This document shows positions 15,394-23,165 of a stretch of 36,896 bases of DNA, one piece after another. How positions within the stretch are numbered: position 1 is the first letter of the stretch; each line of letters begins with the position of its first letter. A program made the position numbers and the translations under genes. The DNA is taken from assembly GCA_016218805.1 (NCBI GenBank), contig JACRCW010000124.1:1-36896 (forward strand), given 5' to 3'. The stretch comes from Deltaproteobacteria bacterium. GTDB lineage: Bacteria > Myxococcota > JACRCW01. The notes under the pieces are model-generated. The model ran no database searches, was not told the origin of the DNA, and worked only from the letters and a program-made list of their open reading frames with translations.

Positions 15394-16796
15394 CACCAGA
15401 ACCCCAGCACCGGGTCCAGGATGCGGCGGCCAATCCCGCCCAGCGGCCGCGCGGCCTCCATGTCGGCGCGCGGTGCCTTCTCCGCGCTCTCGCGCAGCAC
15501 ATGGTCAAAGAACGCGCGTGACTCCGCGGCCAGCCCCGGGTCATCCACTTCCACAAACAGCTCATCATTGGCCAGCGTGCTGGCCAGGTTGAGGTTGTGC
15601 GAGCCGAAGTACGTGGTGTCATCCACGACGACGAGCTTGAGGTGCGTGAAGTTCCACGGCAGGCCCTTCACGCGCCGGAACGTGTGCAGCGAGACCCCGC
15701 AGCGCACCACCTCGTCCAGGTCCCGGATGGCCGCGAACCACGCCAGCGTGGAGATAGGCGGACTTTCATAGTCACCGTTGGTCAGCATGGTGACCACCGC
15801 CCCGCGCTGCGCGGCCCCGCACACCGCGGCCTTCACGCGCGGGTGCAGCACGGCGTACATGGACGTGAAGCGCACCTGGCTACCGGGTCCGGTCCGGGCC
15901 AGCCGCGTTTCCAGCGCGTCCAGCACGGGGTCCTGGATGACGCCCAGGCGCTCGTCCCAGGTGCGGGGGTTCTTCCCCTGCCGGCGCAGCGCCGTCATCT
16001 GGGCCACAAAATCCGTGTGCAACAGGCGTCCGCGCCGGGCCACGCCGTCCGGCCGCGAGGGTGCGTGCATCCAGCGGATGAGTTCGTCCAGCTGGCGGCG
16101 CCACGGGCCGTCCGGGTGCCGGGCGCTGGGGGGCACGTGCACGTCACGCTGCTGCTCGCTCAGCTCCACGCGCGGCAGCGCGGGCCGGATGACGTCCGCA
16201 CTCAGGCGGGCCAGCTCCCACAGCTTGCCAAACGCCTCCGCCACCTGGCGCACCAGCTCTCCCTTGAGCAGGTTGCTGGAATCAATCCACCGCAGGTTCA
16301 TCGCCGCATGCCCGCGCCCGGTGGTGAGCGCCCAGGCGTCATCCACAATGAGCACCTTCCCGTGCACACCGTCGGACGGGTGCCATCCATGTTTCACCAC
16401 GGACGCGGGCGAGCCGAACACGATGTACTCAATGGGCACCGCCGTGGGCGGGTCTGTCACATAGGACGGTGATTGGTTGAGCGGGTGGTACAGGTACTGG
16501 AAGAACCACTGCGTGATGACGCGGACCTTCACGCCGCGGTCCGCGGCCTGCCGCAGCGCGGCCAGCACCGGCAGCCCCACCTCGTCGTCACCCTGTTCAT
16601 AGAGCGCCAGGTCAATGGAGCGGCGCGCCTGGCTTATCAGGTACAGCCGGACTTCCAGGTCCGTGTACGGGTCAGCCACCAGCCGCACGTCATCATGGAT
16701 GTCCACCCAGGGGTAGGCTTCCGCGCGCGCGCCGGCCGGGGCGAGCGCGGCGGCCGCCAACAGGACCAGGGCGGTGAGCACCCGACGGCAACACAT
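15393..16796 (-). CDS. exported phospholipase D-family protein
   Basis: This is a protein of 467 residues. It starts with a Sec signal peptide (MCCRRVLTALVLLAAAALAP, then AGARAEA), preceded by GAGGG at good spacing. Both HxK(x)4D motifs of the PLD superfamily are present: H145, K147, D152 (HGKVLIVDD) and H385, K387, D392 (HLKLVVVDD), the latter followed by GSHNLN. A single chain with two HKD motifs makes one active site that forms a phospho-histidine intermediate. The protein could act on phospholipids (including cardiolipin-type transfer) or on DNA in the periplasm or outside. The downstream small membrane protein overlaps it by one base, and the pseudo-EncFtn gene lies 45 bases upstream. 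Confidence 0.88.
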   Translation of the reverse strand: MCCRRVLTALVLLAAAALAPAGARAEAYPWVDIHDDVRLVADPYTDLEVRLYLISQARRSIDLALYEQGDDEVGLPVLAALRQAADRGVKVRVITQWFFQYLYHPLNQSPSYVTDPPTAVPIEYIVFGSPASVVKHGWHPSDGVHGKVLIVDDAWALTTGRGHAAMNLRWIDSSNLLKGELVRQVAEAFGKLWELARLSADVIRPALPRVELSEQQRDVHVPPSARHPDGPWRRQLDELIRWMHAPSRPDGVARRGRLLHTDFVAQMTALRRQGKNPRTWDERLGVIQDPVLDALETRLARTGPGSQVRFTSMYAVLHPRVKAAVCGAAQRGAVVTMLTNGDYESPPISTLAWFAAIRDLDEVVRCGVSLHTFRRVKGLPWNFTHLKLVVVDDTTYFGSHNLNLASTLANDELFVEVDDPGLAAESRAFFDHVLRESAEKAPRADMEAARPLGGIGRRILDPVLGFW

Positions 16797-16841
16797 GGTG
16801 CCCTCAAAGAGCACACGCCTCGGCGGTTTTCAAAGGGGAGA

Positions 16842-17303
16842 TCAGCCGCGGATGCGCTGGTGGGCCGGCGTGAGCGGCAGGGTGGTGGTGCGAACGGCCG
16901 CCACGGGGCCGGGCAGCCCGGCCGGTACGGGTACGGGTGCGGGCACCGGCGAAGGTGCGGACGGTGGGACGGGCACCTCGGCCGGGGGCGTGACCACCGC
17001 GCGCAGGCCCGTGTCCGTGACGCCCTCGGGAGGCGGCTCGTCCGTGGCCTGGAAGAGGTACGCGCGCAGGTGGCTGTCCAACGCCGCGTCCGCCTGGCGC
17101 AGCCACTCCAGCAGCATGGCCACCGTCTCACGCTGGTGCTCCAACTGCTGGAGCAGAACCTCCGCCAGCGCTCCGTCCGTGGCCGCGGCAATGCGCCGGC
17201 GCAGCTGCGTGGTGGCCTGCAACGCGTCCACCAGCGAGGCGGTGGCGGCCTCCAGGTTGGCCTGCGGGTCCGCCGGCGGAGGACTGTCAGGATCCGGGTT
17301 CAT
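16842..17303 (-). CDS. encapsulated-ferritin-like small protein lacking the iron ligands
   Basis: This is a protein of 153 residues. Residues 18-86 form two helices that align without gaps with the encapsulated ferritin (EncFtn) core as I remember it. The end is strikingly similar: VAMLLEWLRQADAALDSHLR and then AYLF (61-84), against the family's AAM-LEWLRR-DA----HLR-YLF. The ferroxidase residues look lost. The family's MEELEA reads VDALQA here, WY reads QL, and EEKEH reads HQRET. It should therefore not oxidise iron in the usual way. A Pro/Val-rich linker (about 108-135) and a terminal TLPLTPAHQRIRG follow, reminiscent of the linker plus cargo-loading peptide of encapsulin cargos. No encapsulin shell gene is in the window. 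The gene lies between the FHA and PLD genes. Confidence 0.55.
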   Translation of the reverse strand: MNPDPDSPPPADPQANLEAATASLVDALQATTQLRRRIAAATDGALAEVLLQQLEHQRETVAMLLEWLRQADAALDSHLRAYLFQATDEPPPEGVTDTGLRAVVTPPAEVPVPPSAPSPVPAPVPVPAGLPGPVAAVRTTTLPLTPAHQRIRG

Positions 17304-17352
17304 GCGCGCTCCATGACGATGTGCCGTAAGCCTACCATGCGCCCGCGCGCGC

Positions 17353-17991
17353 TCAGGAGGAGCGGGCGGGGGGGGACGCAAGGGAGAGCATGGCGGCGAG
17401 CCGTGCGATGGACACGTATTGCAGGTCCACCGCGCCCAGCCGCACGCGGTCCAGGTCCTTGAGCACCCGCGGCACCAGTTCCTGCACCGGCTCGTTGTTG
17501 ACGAACGTACCCGGCGTGCTGCGCGCATCCGCAATGGCCGCGGCGCGACGCTGCGTGAACAGGCGCGCGTGCACGCGGCTGACGGAGGAATGCGGGACCA
17601 CCAGGTCACACTCCTGGCCGCGCCCCACGCGCAGCACCGCCTGCACCAGCCCCATCAGGCGCCGGGGTGCCAGGGGCCAGCACAGCATGTCCACCGACAG
17701 TTCCGCCTGGGCCAGGGCCGCGGGATTGTGGAACACCGCCCGCGGCGTCCGCGCCGGCCAGGCCTGCGCCTCGTCATCCGGCAGGTGGCCCACCAGGATG
17801 CCCGGCGCGTGTGCCGTGCGCGTCACCAACACGTCCATGCGCCCGGCGGCGGTCAGCAGGACGGACAGCGGGAAGGGACCTGGCAGGCGCACGCGTCGTC
17901 CTCCGTACACAGCCTGAGCGTAGAGCAGGCCGCAGCCCGGGCCCAACAATCGGCGCGTGTGCGTGAGGCCCGTACATCGCGTCTGCGTCAT
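17353..17991 (-). CDS. FHA-domain protein
   Basis: This is a protein of 212 residues. The C-terminal half holds a forkhead-associated domain: VGRGQECDLVVPHSSVSRVH (122-141), then TPGTFVNNEPVQ with N165. Conserved G123-R124, S138-R139, H141 and the N165 position are those used for phosphothreonine binding. The N-terminal 110 residues are not recognised. FHA proteins relay Ser/Thr kinase signals, of which myxobacteria have many, or assemble secretion machinery. The start ATG overlaps the stop of the upstream lipoprotein gene (ATGA), so the pair is coupled even though one product is exported and the other cytoplasmic. Its kinase partner is not in the window. Confidence 0.85.
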   Translation of the reverse strand: MTQTRCTGLTHTRRLLGPGCGLLYAQAVYGGRRVRLPGPFPLSVLLTAAGRMDVLVTRTAHAPGILVGHLPDDEAQAWPARTPRAVFHNPAALAQAELSVDMLCWPLAPRRLMGLVQAVLRVGRGQECDLVVPHSSVSRVHARLFTQRRAAAIADARSTPGTFVNNEPVQELVPRVLKDLDRVRLGAVDLQYVSIARLAAMLSLASPPARSS

Positions 17992-19670
17992 GGCACGCGG
18001 ACGGTGATGACCAGGGCGGGTGCGTACGCGCCCGCTGAATTGTCCCACTGCCGGTACTCAAACAGGGGCGGGCTCTGCGGTCCGTTGAGCACGAACACGA
18101 CGTGGTGGCCCGCGCTCCAACCGCTCTGGGCGGTCACCTCGCGCAACAGCGGGGCCACGTCCGGCGAGTTCACCACGGAGGGGCCGGGCAATCCCAGGTC
18201 CGTGCTCCAGGAACCCGTGGTGGCGCGGCACCCCCGGGTGGAGATGTTGTTCTGCGCTGCTGCAAACGCCGGGGCATCCGTGGAGTCCTGGATGCGGATC
18301 ACCGTGCGCGGGTCGTCCTCGGCGTTGCTGTCCACGTACAGGCGGAGCACCGCGCCCACAATGTCCGTGGACGGCCCGATGTCCGTGAGCGCGAAGCGCA
18401 GCCCGCCCCAGTGGTTCACGCTGTACAGCGACGTCCACCAGTGCGTGAGCAGCGTGTTGCCGGGCGGCGGGTCCTGCAGGGCGTCATCCGCGCTGGCGCC
18501 CACCGTGTACGTGTAGCTCTGCTGGCAGGTGCCCTCCGCGGTGCACGTGCTGCCGGCCGTGCACGAACTGGCCGTGCACACGCACGTCCCTGTGTCCGGG
18601 TCACACGGCCGCGTGGACGACGGGCAGGTCACCACTGTTCCGGATACGCAGCTGCCGCCCGAACAGCGCTCCACGCCGTTGCACGCGTTGGCGTCCTGGC
18701 AGTCGGCGTCGTTGCGGCACTGCACGCAGCCCAGCGGTTCCTCGCAGTAGGGTGTGCCACCGGTGCAGCTGAGCAGCGGGTGCGTGCACACGCTGTTGGC
18801 GCAGTCATCCACGGTGCAGGTCAATGTGTCCGGACAGTCCCCCGCGCCCAGGCACGCCACGCAGGTGCCGGTGGTCTGCCGGCAACGCGGCGTGGGCGCG
18901 CTGCAGTGTTGATCCGCGGTGCACTGCACGCACTGGGGTGGGGACTCCGGCACCGACCCTTCCACGCACTGCAGCTCCGCCGAACATGCGGGTGTTCCGG
19001 GTTGGCACTCGCCGCCGGAGCAGGCTTCCGCGCCGTTGCAGGACAACGCGTCCGCGCACGCCGTCCCTTCGGTGACGGCGGAATAGCGGTCCGGCGCCAC
19101 GGCCGCGCGGCACTCCTGGCAGCCGTTGTCCGGGTTGCGCGTCCCGTCGGGCACCAGCATGCCGGAGATGAGGCACGCGGCCACGCACTGTCCCGCCGCG
19201 TCACAAAAAAGGCCCTCCGCCGCCCCGCACGCGGTGCCGGTGGCAGCGCGCGCGTGGACGCAGGCGCTCCCGTTGCACGCGGCCACGTCACACGCGTCCG
19301 CGGCCACGCACGTGGTGGGCGTGCACGTGGGACCGCTGGACGAGGACGCGGGACGCGACGCCGAACTCCCGCTGGCCGCGGAGGACGCGCGCGAGGACGG
19401 CGTGCCGCTGGAGCGCGGCCGCGATCCACCGCTCGCGGTGTGTGACGCGGCGGAAGAAACCTGGCCTACCGACGAGGACCCGGGCACCACGCCGCCGGAG
19501 GTGCACCCGGGTTCCGCGCACGGCGGCTCGCAGCGGCCCTCCGCGCACACCCGGCCCCCGGCGCAGTCACCGGACGTCTCGCACCGGAACACCTGCGTGG
19601 AAGGCTCCAGGCACGCGCCCAGTGCGGCCATGACCACGGCCGTGCTGCAAAACAAAAGCGGAAGCCGCAT
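17988..19670 (-). CDS. Cys-rich lipoprotein with Ser-rich spacer and C-terminal beta domain
   Basis: This is a protein of 560 residues. The ATG at 19670 starts a lipoprotein signal peptide (MRLPLLFCSTAVVMAALGA) with C20. A small Cys-rich module follows (FRCETSGDCAGGRVCAEGRC). A Ser/Ala spacer comes next, near residues 65-113, and then several EGF-like Cys-rich modules of the myxobacterial type (ACNGVERCSGGSC, NGAEACSGGECQPGTPAC). The last 165 residues are Cys-poor and beta-rich (GGLRFALTDIGPSTDIVGAV, LRLYVDSNAEDDPRTVIRIQ), similar to DNRLRE-type adhesive modules. It is probably anchored in the outer membrane with a disulfide-bonded stalk. No ribosome binding site is clear. It is the first gene of a five-gene run. 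Confidence 0.8.
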   Translation of the reverse strand: MRLPLLFCSTAVVMAALGACLEPSTQVFRCETSGDCAGGRVCAEGRCEPPCAEPGCTSGGVVPGSSSVGQVSSAASHTASGGSRPRSSGTPSSRASSAASGSSASRPASSSSGPTCTPTTCVAADACDVAACNGSACVHARAATGTACGAAEGLFCDAAGQCVAACLISGMLVPDGTRNPDNGCQECRAAVAPDRYSAVTEGTACADALSCNGAEACSGGECQPGTPACSAELQCVEGSVPESPPQCVQCTADQHCSAPTPRCRQTTGTCVACLGAGDCPDTLTCTVDDCANSVCTHPLLSCTGGTPYCEEPLGCVQCRNDADCQDANACNGVERCSGGSCVSGTVVTCPSSTRPCDPDTGTCVCTASSCTAGSTCTAEGTCQQSYTYTVGASADDALQDPPPGNTLLTHWWTSLYSVNHWGGLRFALTDIGPSTDIVGAVLRLYVDSNAEDDPRTVIRIQDSTDAPAFAAAQNNISTRGCRATTGSWSTDLGLPGPSVVNSPDVAPLLREVTAQSGWSAGHHVVFVLNGPQSPPLFEYRQWDNSAGAYAPALVITVRVP

Positions 19671-19694
19671 CCGGCGAACTCTGGTCGGGAACCC

Positions 19695-19713
19695 CCGTCC
19701 CTTCAAGGAACGG
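19695..19713. promoter_or_regulatory. imperfect 19-bp palindrome in a divergent promoter region
   Basis: CCGTCCCTTCAAGGAACGG is an inverted repeat with a single mismatched pair around a central C. It lies in the 107-base region between the divergent starts of the Cys-rich lipoprotein and the cyclic-nucleotide/kinase gene. That position suits a shared operator. No regulator gene adjoins it, so the call is tentative. Confidence 0.25.
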
Positions 19714-19777
19714 CTGCCCGCGCTGACCCGTCGCGGGCGCATTGCGTGGCCGCGGACCGGTCGGCAACGCTCAGTCC

Positions 19778-21910
19778 ATGCGCAAGCGACGCGATGCCAC
19801 GCCATCCCCCGCCGACGCGCGGCCCACCGTGACGCGGCCCGATCCCGCGCGGGTGTTCCCCGGCATGTCCGCTGCCGATCAGCGCGCGCTCGCGGCGTAC
19901 ATGCGGGTGGTGGAGGTGGCTGCCGGGCACGCGGTGGTGGAGGAGGGCGGTGACGACCGCGACCTGTATGTGGTGCTGGAGGGCGAGGGCCGCATCCTCC
20001 GCCACGGCGTGGAAGTGGGCACGGTGACCCCCGGTGACTACTTTGGTGAACTGGCGCTGGTGGGCAGCCGGCCGCGCGCCGCCACCATCACCGCCGTCAC
20101 GCGGATGCAATTGGCCCGCATGGACGCCGCCGAGTTTGACCGCCTGCGGACGCAGGACGCCCCGCTGACCGCGCGCCTGCTGGCGTGCCTGCTGGCCTCC
20201 GTCGGGTCGCGGCTGACGGACATGACGGACAGCGTGCGCCTGCTGCTGCGTGAGCGCTCGCTGCCCCGGCGCGCCACGGTGGACCTCACGCTGGATGGCG
20301 AGCACCGTGAGGTGCGCATGGGCACGCCGCTGCGGGACATCCTGCCGCGCCGGCACGACGGGCGGCTGGTGGTGGCCGCGTTGCTGGGCCGCAAGCCGGT
20401 GAGCCTGACCACACCCGTTGCGTCCGACGTGGCGGTGGGCGTGGTCACCACGGACAGCCTGGCCGGGCAGCGCATCTACCGCTCCAGCCTGGCGCTGCTG
20501 CTGATGGAGGCGGCGCGTGCGGTGGCTCCCGCGCTGGTGCTGCGGCTGGGTGAATCCCTGGGCGGGGCCAGCCGCGTGGAGGCGGAGGGCGTCCCGGAGC
20601 GCGAACTCCCCGCGGTGGCGCGGCGGCTGCGTGACGAGATGCGCCGCCTGGTGGCCCGGGACCTCCCGCTGCGCCCGGAGCTGTGGACCGTGGACGAGGC
20701 GCTTGAGTACTTCCGCTACGAGGGCTGGAGCGACGTGGTGGACCTGCTGCGCACCTGGCGCCAGGCCACGGTTCCCGTCGCCACCTATCACGTGTTTCAC
20801 GCCATGCAGGGCGGCCCGCTGGTTCCCACCACGGCGGACCTGGCGGACTTTGACCTGGTGGCGGCGGACGGCTCGCTGGTGCTCCTGGACCGCCCCAGCG
20901 AGGGAGAACGCGTGGTGGCGCACCTGGCACGGACCCCGCGCGCGACCCAGGGTTCCGAGCGCTGGTTGCGCGCACTGGGCATCACCCACGTGGGCGCGTT
21001 CAACCGCGCCTGCATTGACGGCGGCGTGGCGCAGATGATCCGCGTCTCGGAGGGCTTCCAGGAGAAGCGCGTGGGCCGAATTGCCGACGAGATTGCCACC
21101 CGCGGGCCGAAGATCATCTGTGTGGCGGGTCCGTCCAGCTCGGGGAAGACCACGTTCATCAGGCGGTTACGCGTGCAGTTGCAGGTGGAGGGCATCAACC
21201 CCATCGGCGTGTCATTGGATGACTACTACGTGGACCGTGAGCGCACGCCCGTGGACGAGCACGGCGAGCTGGACTTTGAGGCCCCCGGCGCGCTGGACCT
21301 GGACCTGCTGCGCGACCACCTGGGGCGCCTGCTGCAGGGCGAGACGGTCACCACCGCGCGGTACGACTTCAAGCAGGGCAAGAGCCACCCGCTGGGCGGT
21401 CCTGCCGTGGCGCTGGGCCCGCACGACGTGCTGATGCTGGAGGGCATCCACGGCCTCAACCCGTCCATGGTGTCACCACCGCGGCCGGACATGGTGTACC
21501 GCGTGTTCATCTGCCCGCGGGTGCAGCTCCCGTTTGACCGCCTCAACCGCGTGCCGGCGTCGGACGTGCGGCTGCTGCGGCGCATTGTCCGGGACCGCCA
21601 CGGGCGGGGCATCAGCGCCGCGGACAACATCGCCCGCTGGCCGGCAGTGCGCGCCGGGGAACGGCGGCACATCTTCCCGTTTGAGCAGCACGCGGACGTG
21701 ATCTTTGACTCGTCACTGATTTACGAGTTGAGCGTGCTGAAGGTGTACGCCGAGCGCTACCTGCTGGAGGTTCCGCAGGACCACCCGTCCTACACCACCG
21801 CGTTCCGGCTGCTGGCGCTGCTGGACCGGTTTGTCACCATCTACCCGGACCACGTGCCGCCCACCTCCTTCCTGCGCGAATTCATCGGCGGCAGCGGCTT
21901 TGATTACTGA
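19778..21910 (+). CDS. cyclic-nucleotide-binding domain fused to a TGS/SAD-type nucleoside kinase
   Basis: This is a protein of 710 residues with an unusual domain order. Residues 26-140 form a CRP-type cyclic-nucleotide-binding domain with the phosphate-binding cassette GDYFGELALVGSRPRAATI near 84-102. Residues about 165-215 look like a TGS domain (VDLTLDGEHREVRMG), followed by a threonyl-tRNA-synthetase-like accessory domain to about 390. The C-terminal part is a uridine kinase-type P-loop kinase. It has Walker A GPSSSGKT (451-458), the substrate loop SLDDYYVDRERTP, and VLMLEGIHGLNP. TGS-SAD-kinase nucleoside kinases are known; the cyclic-nucleotide module ahead suggests allosteric control of pyrimidine nucleoside phosphorylation. 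The start is the ATG at 19778, whose frame avoids the divergent promoter. The hydrolase gene begins six bases after its stop. Confidence 0.85.
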   Translation: MRKRRDATPSPADARPTVTRPDPARVFPGMSAADQRALAAYMRVVEVAAGHAVVEEGGDDRDLYVVLEGEGRILRHGVEVGTVTPGDYFGELALVGSRPRAATITAVTRMQLARMDAAEFDRLRTQDAPLTARLLACLLASVGSRLTDMTDSVRLLLRERSLPRRATVDLTLDGEHREVRMGTPLRDILPRRHDGRLVVAALLGRKPVSLTTPVASDVAVGVVTTDSLAGQRIYRSSLALLLMEAARAVAPALVLRLGESLGGASRVEAEGVPERELPAVARRLRDEMRRLVARDLPLRPELWTVDEALEYFRYEGWSDVVDLLRTWRQATVPVATYHVFHAMQGGPLVPTTADLADFDLVAADGSLVLLDRPSEGERVVAHLARTPRATQGSERWLRALGITHVGAFNRACIDGGVAQMIRVSEGFQEKRVGRIADEIATRGPKIICVAGPSSSGKTTFIRRLRVQLQVEGINPIGVSLDDYYVDRERTPVDEHGELDFEAPGALDLDLLRDHLGRLLQGETVTTARYDFKQGKSHPLGGPAVALGPHDVLMLEGIHGLNPSMVSPPRPDMVYRVFICPRVQLPFDRLNRVPASDVRLLRRIVRDRHGRGISAADNIARWPAVRAGERRHIFPFEQHADVIFDSSLIYELSVLKVYAERYLLEVPQDHPSYTTAFRLLALLDRFVTIYPDHVPPTSFLREFIGGSGFDY

Positions 21911-21916
21911 GGGCGC

Positions 21917-22570
21917 ATGAACGGCTTTTTGTGTGACGGGCCGGAGGCCGCCGGGGCGCTGGTGCTGCTTGCCCACGGCGCGGGCGGCCCCATGGACAGC
22001 GCGCTGCTCACCCGCCTGGCCGGCGGCCTGGGCGGCGCGGGGCACCGGGTGGTCCGCTTTGAGTTCCCGTACATGGCTGCGCGCCGCACGGGCGGGGGCC
22101 GGCGCCCGCCGGACCGCACGGACGTCCTGCTGCAGTGCTGGCGGGAGGTGGCCGCGCGGTGGCGGGATCACCGGCCGCTGTTCCTGGGCGGGCACTCCAT
22201 GGGCGGGCGCATGGCCACCATGGTGGCCGACGAACTGGGCGCGGCCGGGCTGGTTTGCGTTTCTTACCCGTGGCACCCGCCGGGCGCTCCCGGGCGCCCG
22301 CGCACGGAGCACCTCAAGGCGCTGGCCACGCCGGCGCTGCTGGTGTGCGGCACGCGGGATGAGTTCGGCACGCCGGAGGAGGTGGCGGGCTACGCGCTGT
22401 CACCCGCGCTGCGCGTGCACTGGCTGCCCGGCGCGGACCACAGCCTGCGCGCGCACGCGCGCTCCGGGCGGACGGCCACAGGCAACATCCGGGAGTGCGT
22501 GGACGCGCTGGATGCGTTCATCCGTGCACGCGCCGGCCTCACGGCGCCAGCAGCTTCTCCAGCAGGCTGA
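21917..22570 (+). CDS. alpha/beta hydrolase (KANL3/TEX30-like)
   Basis: This is a protein of 217 residues with the small alpha/beta-hydrolase layout. The oxyanion strand is LVLLAHGAGGPMDSALL (15-31). The nucleophile elbow GGHSMGGRM carries S94, the acid is probably D148 (VCGTRDEFGTPEE), and the base is H175 (PGADHSLRAH). The sequence resembles the KANL3/Tex30 or dienelactone-hydrolase-like family, whose bacterial members have no settled substrate. The ATG lies six bases after the kinase stop codon, so the two genes are probably one transcript. Its 3' end overlaps the convergent gene below by 32 bases. Confidence 0.85.
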   Translation: MNGFLCDGPEAAGALVLLAHGAGGPMDSALLTRLAGGLGGAGHRVVRFEFPYMAARRTGGGRRPPDRTDVLLQCWREVAARWRDHRPLFLGGHSMGGRMATMVADELGAAGLVCVSYPWHPPGAPGRPRTEHLKALATPALLVCGTRDEFGTPEEVAGYALSPALRVHWLPGADHSLRAHARSGRTATGNIRECVDALDAFIRARAGLTAPAASPAG

Positions 22571-23018
22571 TCGCGTTGGGCTCGCGGCAGCGGCTGCGGA
22601 ACGCCTCCAGCGCGTCACGCACGGTCATGGTGCGGTTGAGCTTGCCGCGCGCGTGCAGTGCGCCCAGCTCCGCCAGCGCGCGCTCGCCCACGCCCGCGTC
22701 GGAGTGGCGCAGCATCTTGCACAACAGCTCGGGCTCGTCCGGCATCTGGTGGTGCCGCAGCAGCGCGTCACACGCCTGGTCCAGCTCCGCGGGGTCCACC
22801 GCGCCGCGCAGCCGCTCCATGCGCATACGGGACTCCATGGCCCCGCCGGACGGGCCCAGGCCGCGCGGCCCGGGCGGTGGCGGCCCCCCACCGCCCCCCT
22901 TGTCAAACAGCGCGTTGAGCCGGTTGAACTTGGCGCCGTGCGGCTTGGACGGCGCCACCGGGTTCACCTCGCGCGGGGCGAACGGGTTGTCAGGCAGCTT
23001 GGGATCCCTGGGCGGCAT
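22539..23018 (-). CDS. hypothetical cytoplasmic protein
   Basis: This is a protein of 159 residues. The first 60 residues are disordered, with KFNRLNALFDKGGGGGPPPP and a Pro/Gly run. The rest is helical (AELDQACDALLRHHQMPDEP, ELLCKMLRHSDAGVGERALA, ELGALHARG) and ends in ISLLEKLLAP. The helical repeat-like spacing recalls a small HEAT/ARM-like or coiled interaction module, but I cannot name a family. There is no signal peptide or membrane segment. Its stop lies inside the 3' end of the convergent hydrolase gene. The upstream 147 bases separate it from the divergent lipoprotein gene. The start is the ATG that gives MPPRDPKLPDNPFAPRE. Confidence 0.65.
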   Translation of the reverse strand: MPPRDPKLPDNPFAPREVNPVAPSKPHGAKFNRLNALFDKGGGGGPPPPGPRGLGPSGGAMESRMRMERLRGAVDPAELDQACDALLRHHQMPDEPELLCKMLRHSDAGVGERALAELGALHARGKLNRTMTVRDALEAFRSRCREPNAISLLEKLLAP

Positions 23019-23165
23019 GCAGGCCTCCGGCGTAGGTTGGGGTGGGACATGGTGGCGGCAGGCCCAGAGGCACGCAACCCGTTTCCCTCTGCGCCAGCGC
23101 GCGGGGTCAGCATTCCAATGGAAACTGGAGCGGGGCCCCTCCCGCGTGGTTTCCTGCGGAGCACC

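Noticed and set aside
17353..18048. Type VI secretion or encapsulin shell gene beside the FHA protein
   Set aside because: No baffle, sheath or HK97-type shell motif is present in any frame here; the FHA domain alone does not imply a secretion system.
21933..23165. Extending the 1053-residue lipoprotein upstream in the same frame to 21933
   Set aside because: The extra 411 codons overlap the hydrolase gene and the minus-strand hypothetical gene, and have shadow-frame composition. The signal peptide begins at 23166.
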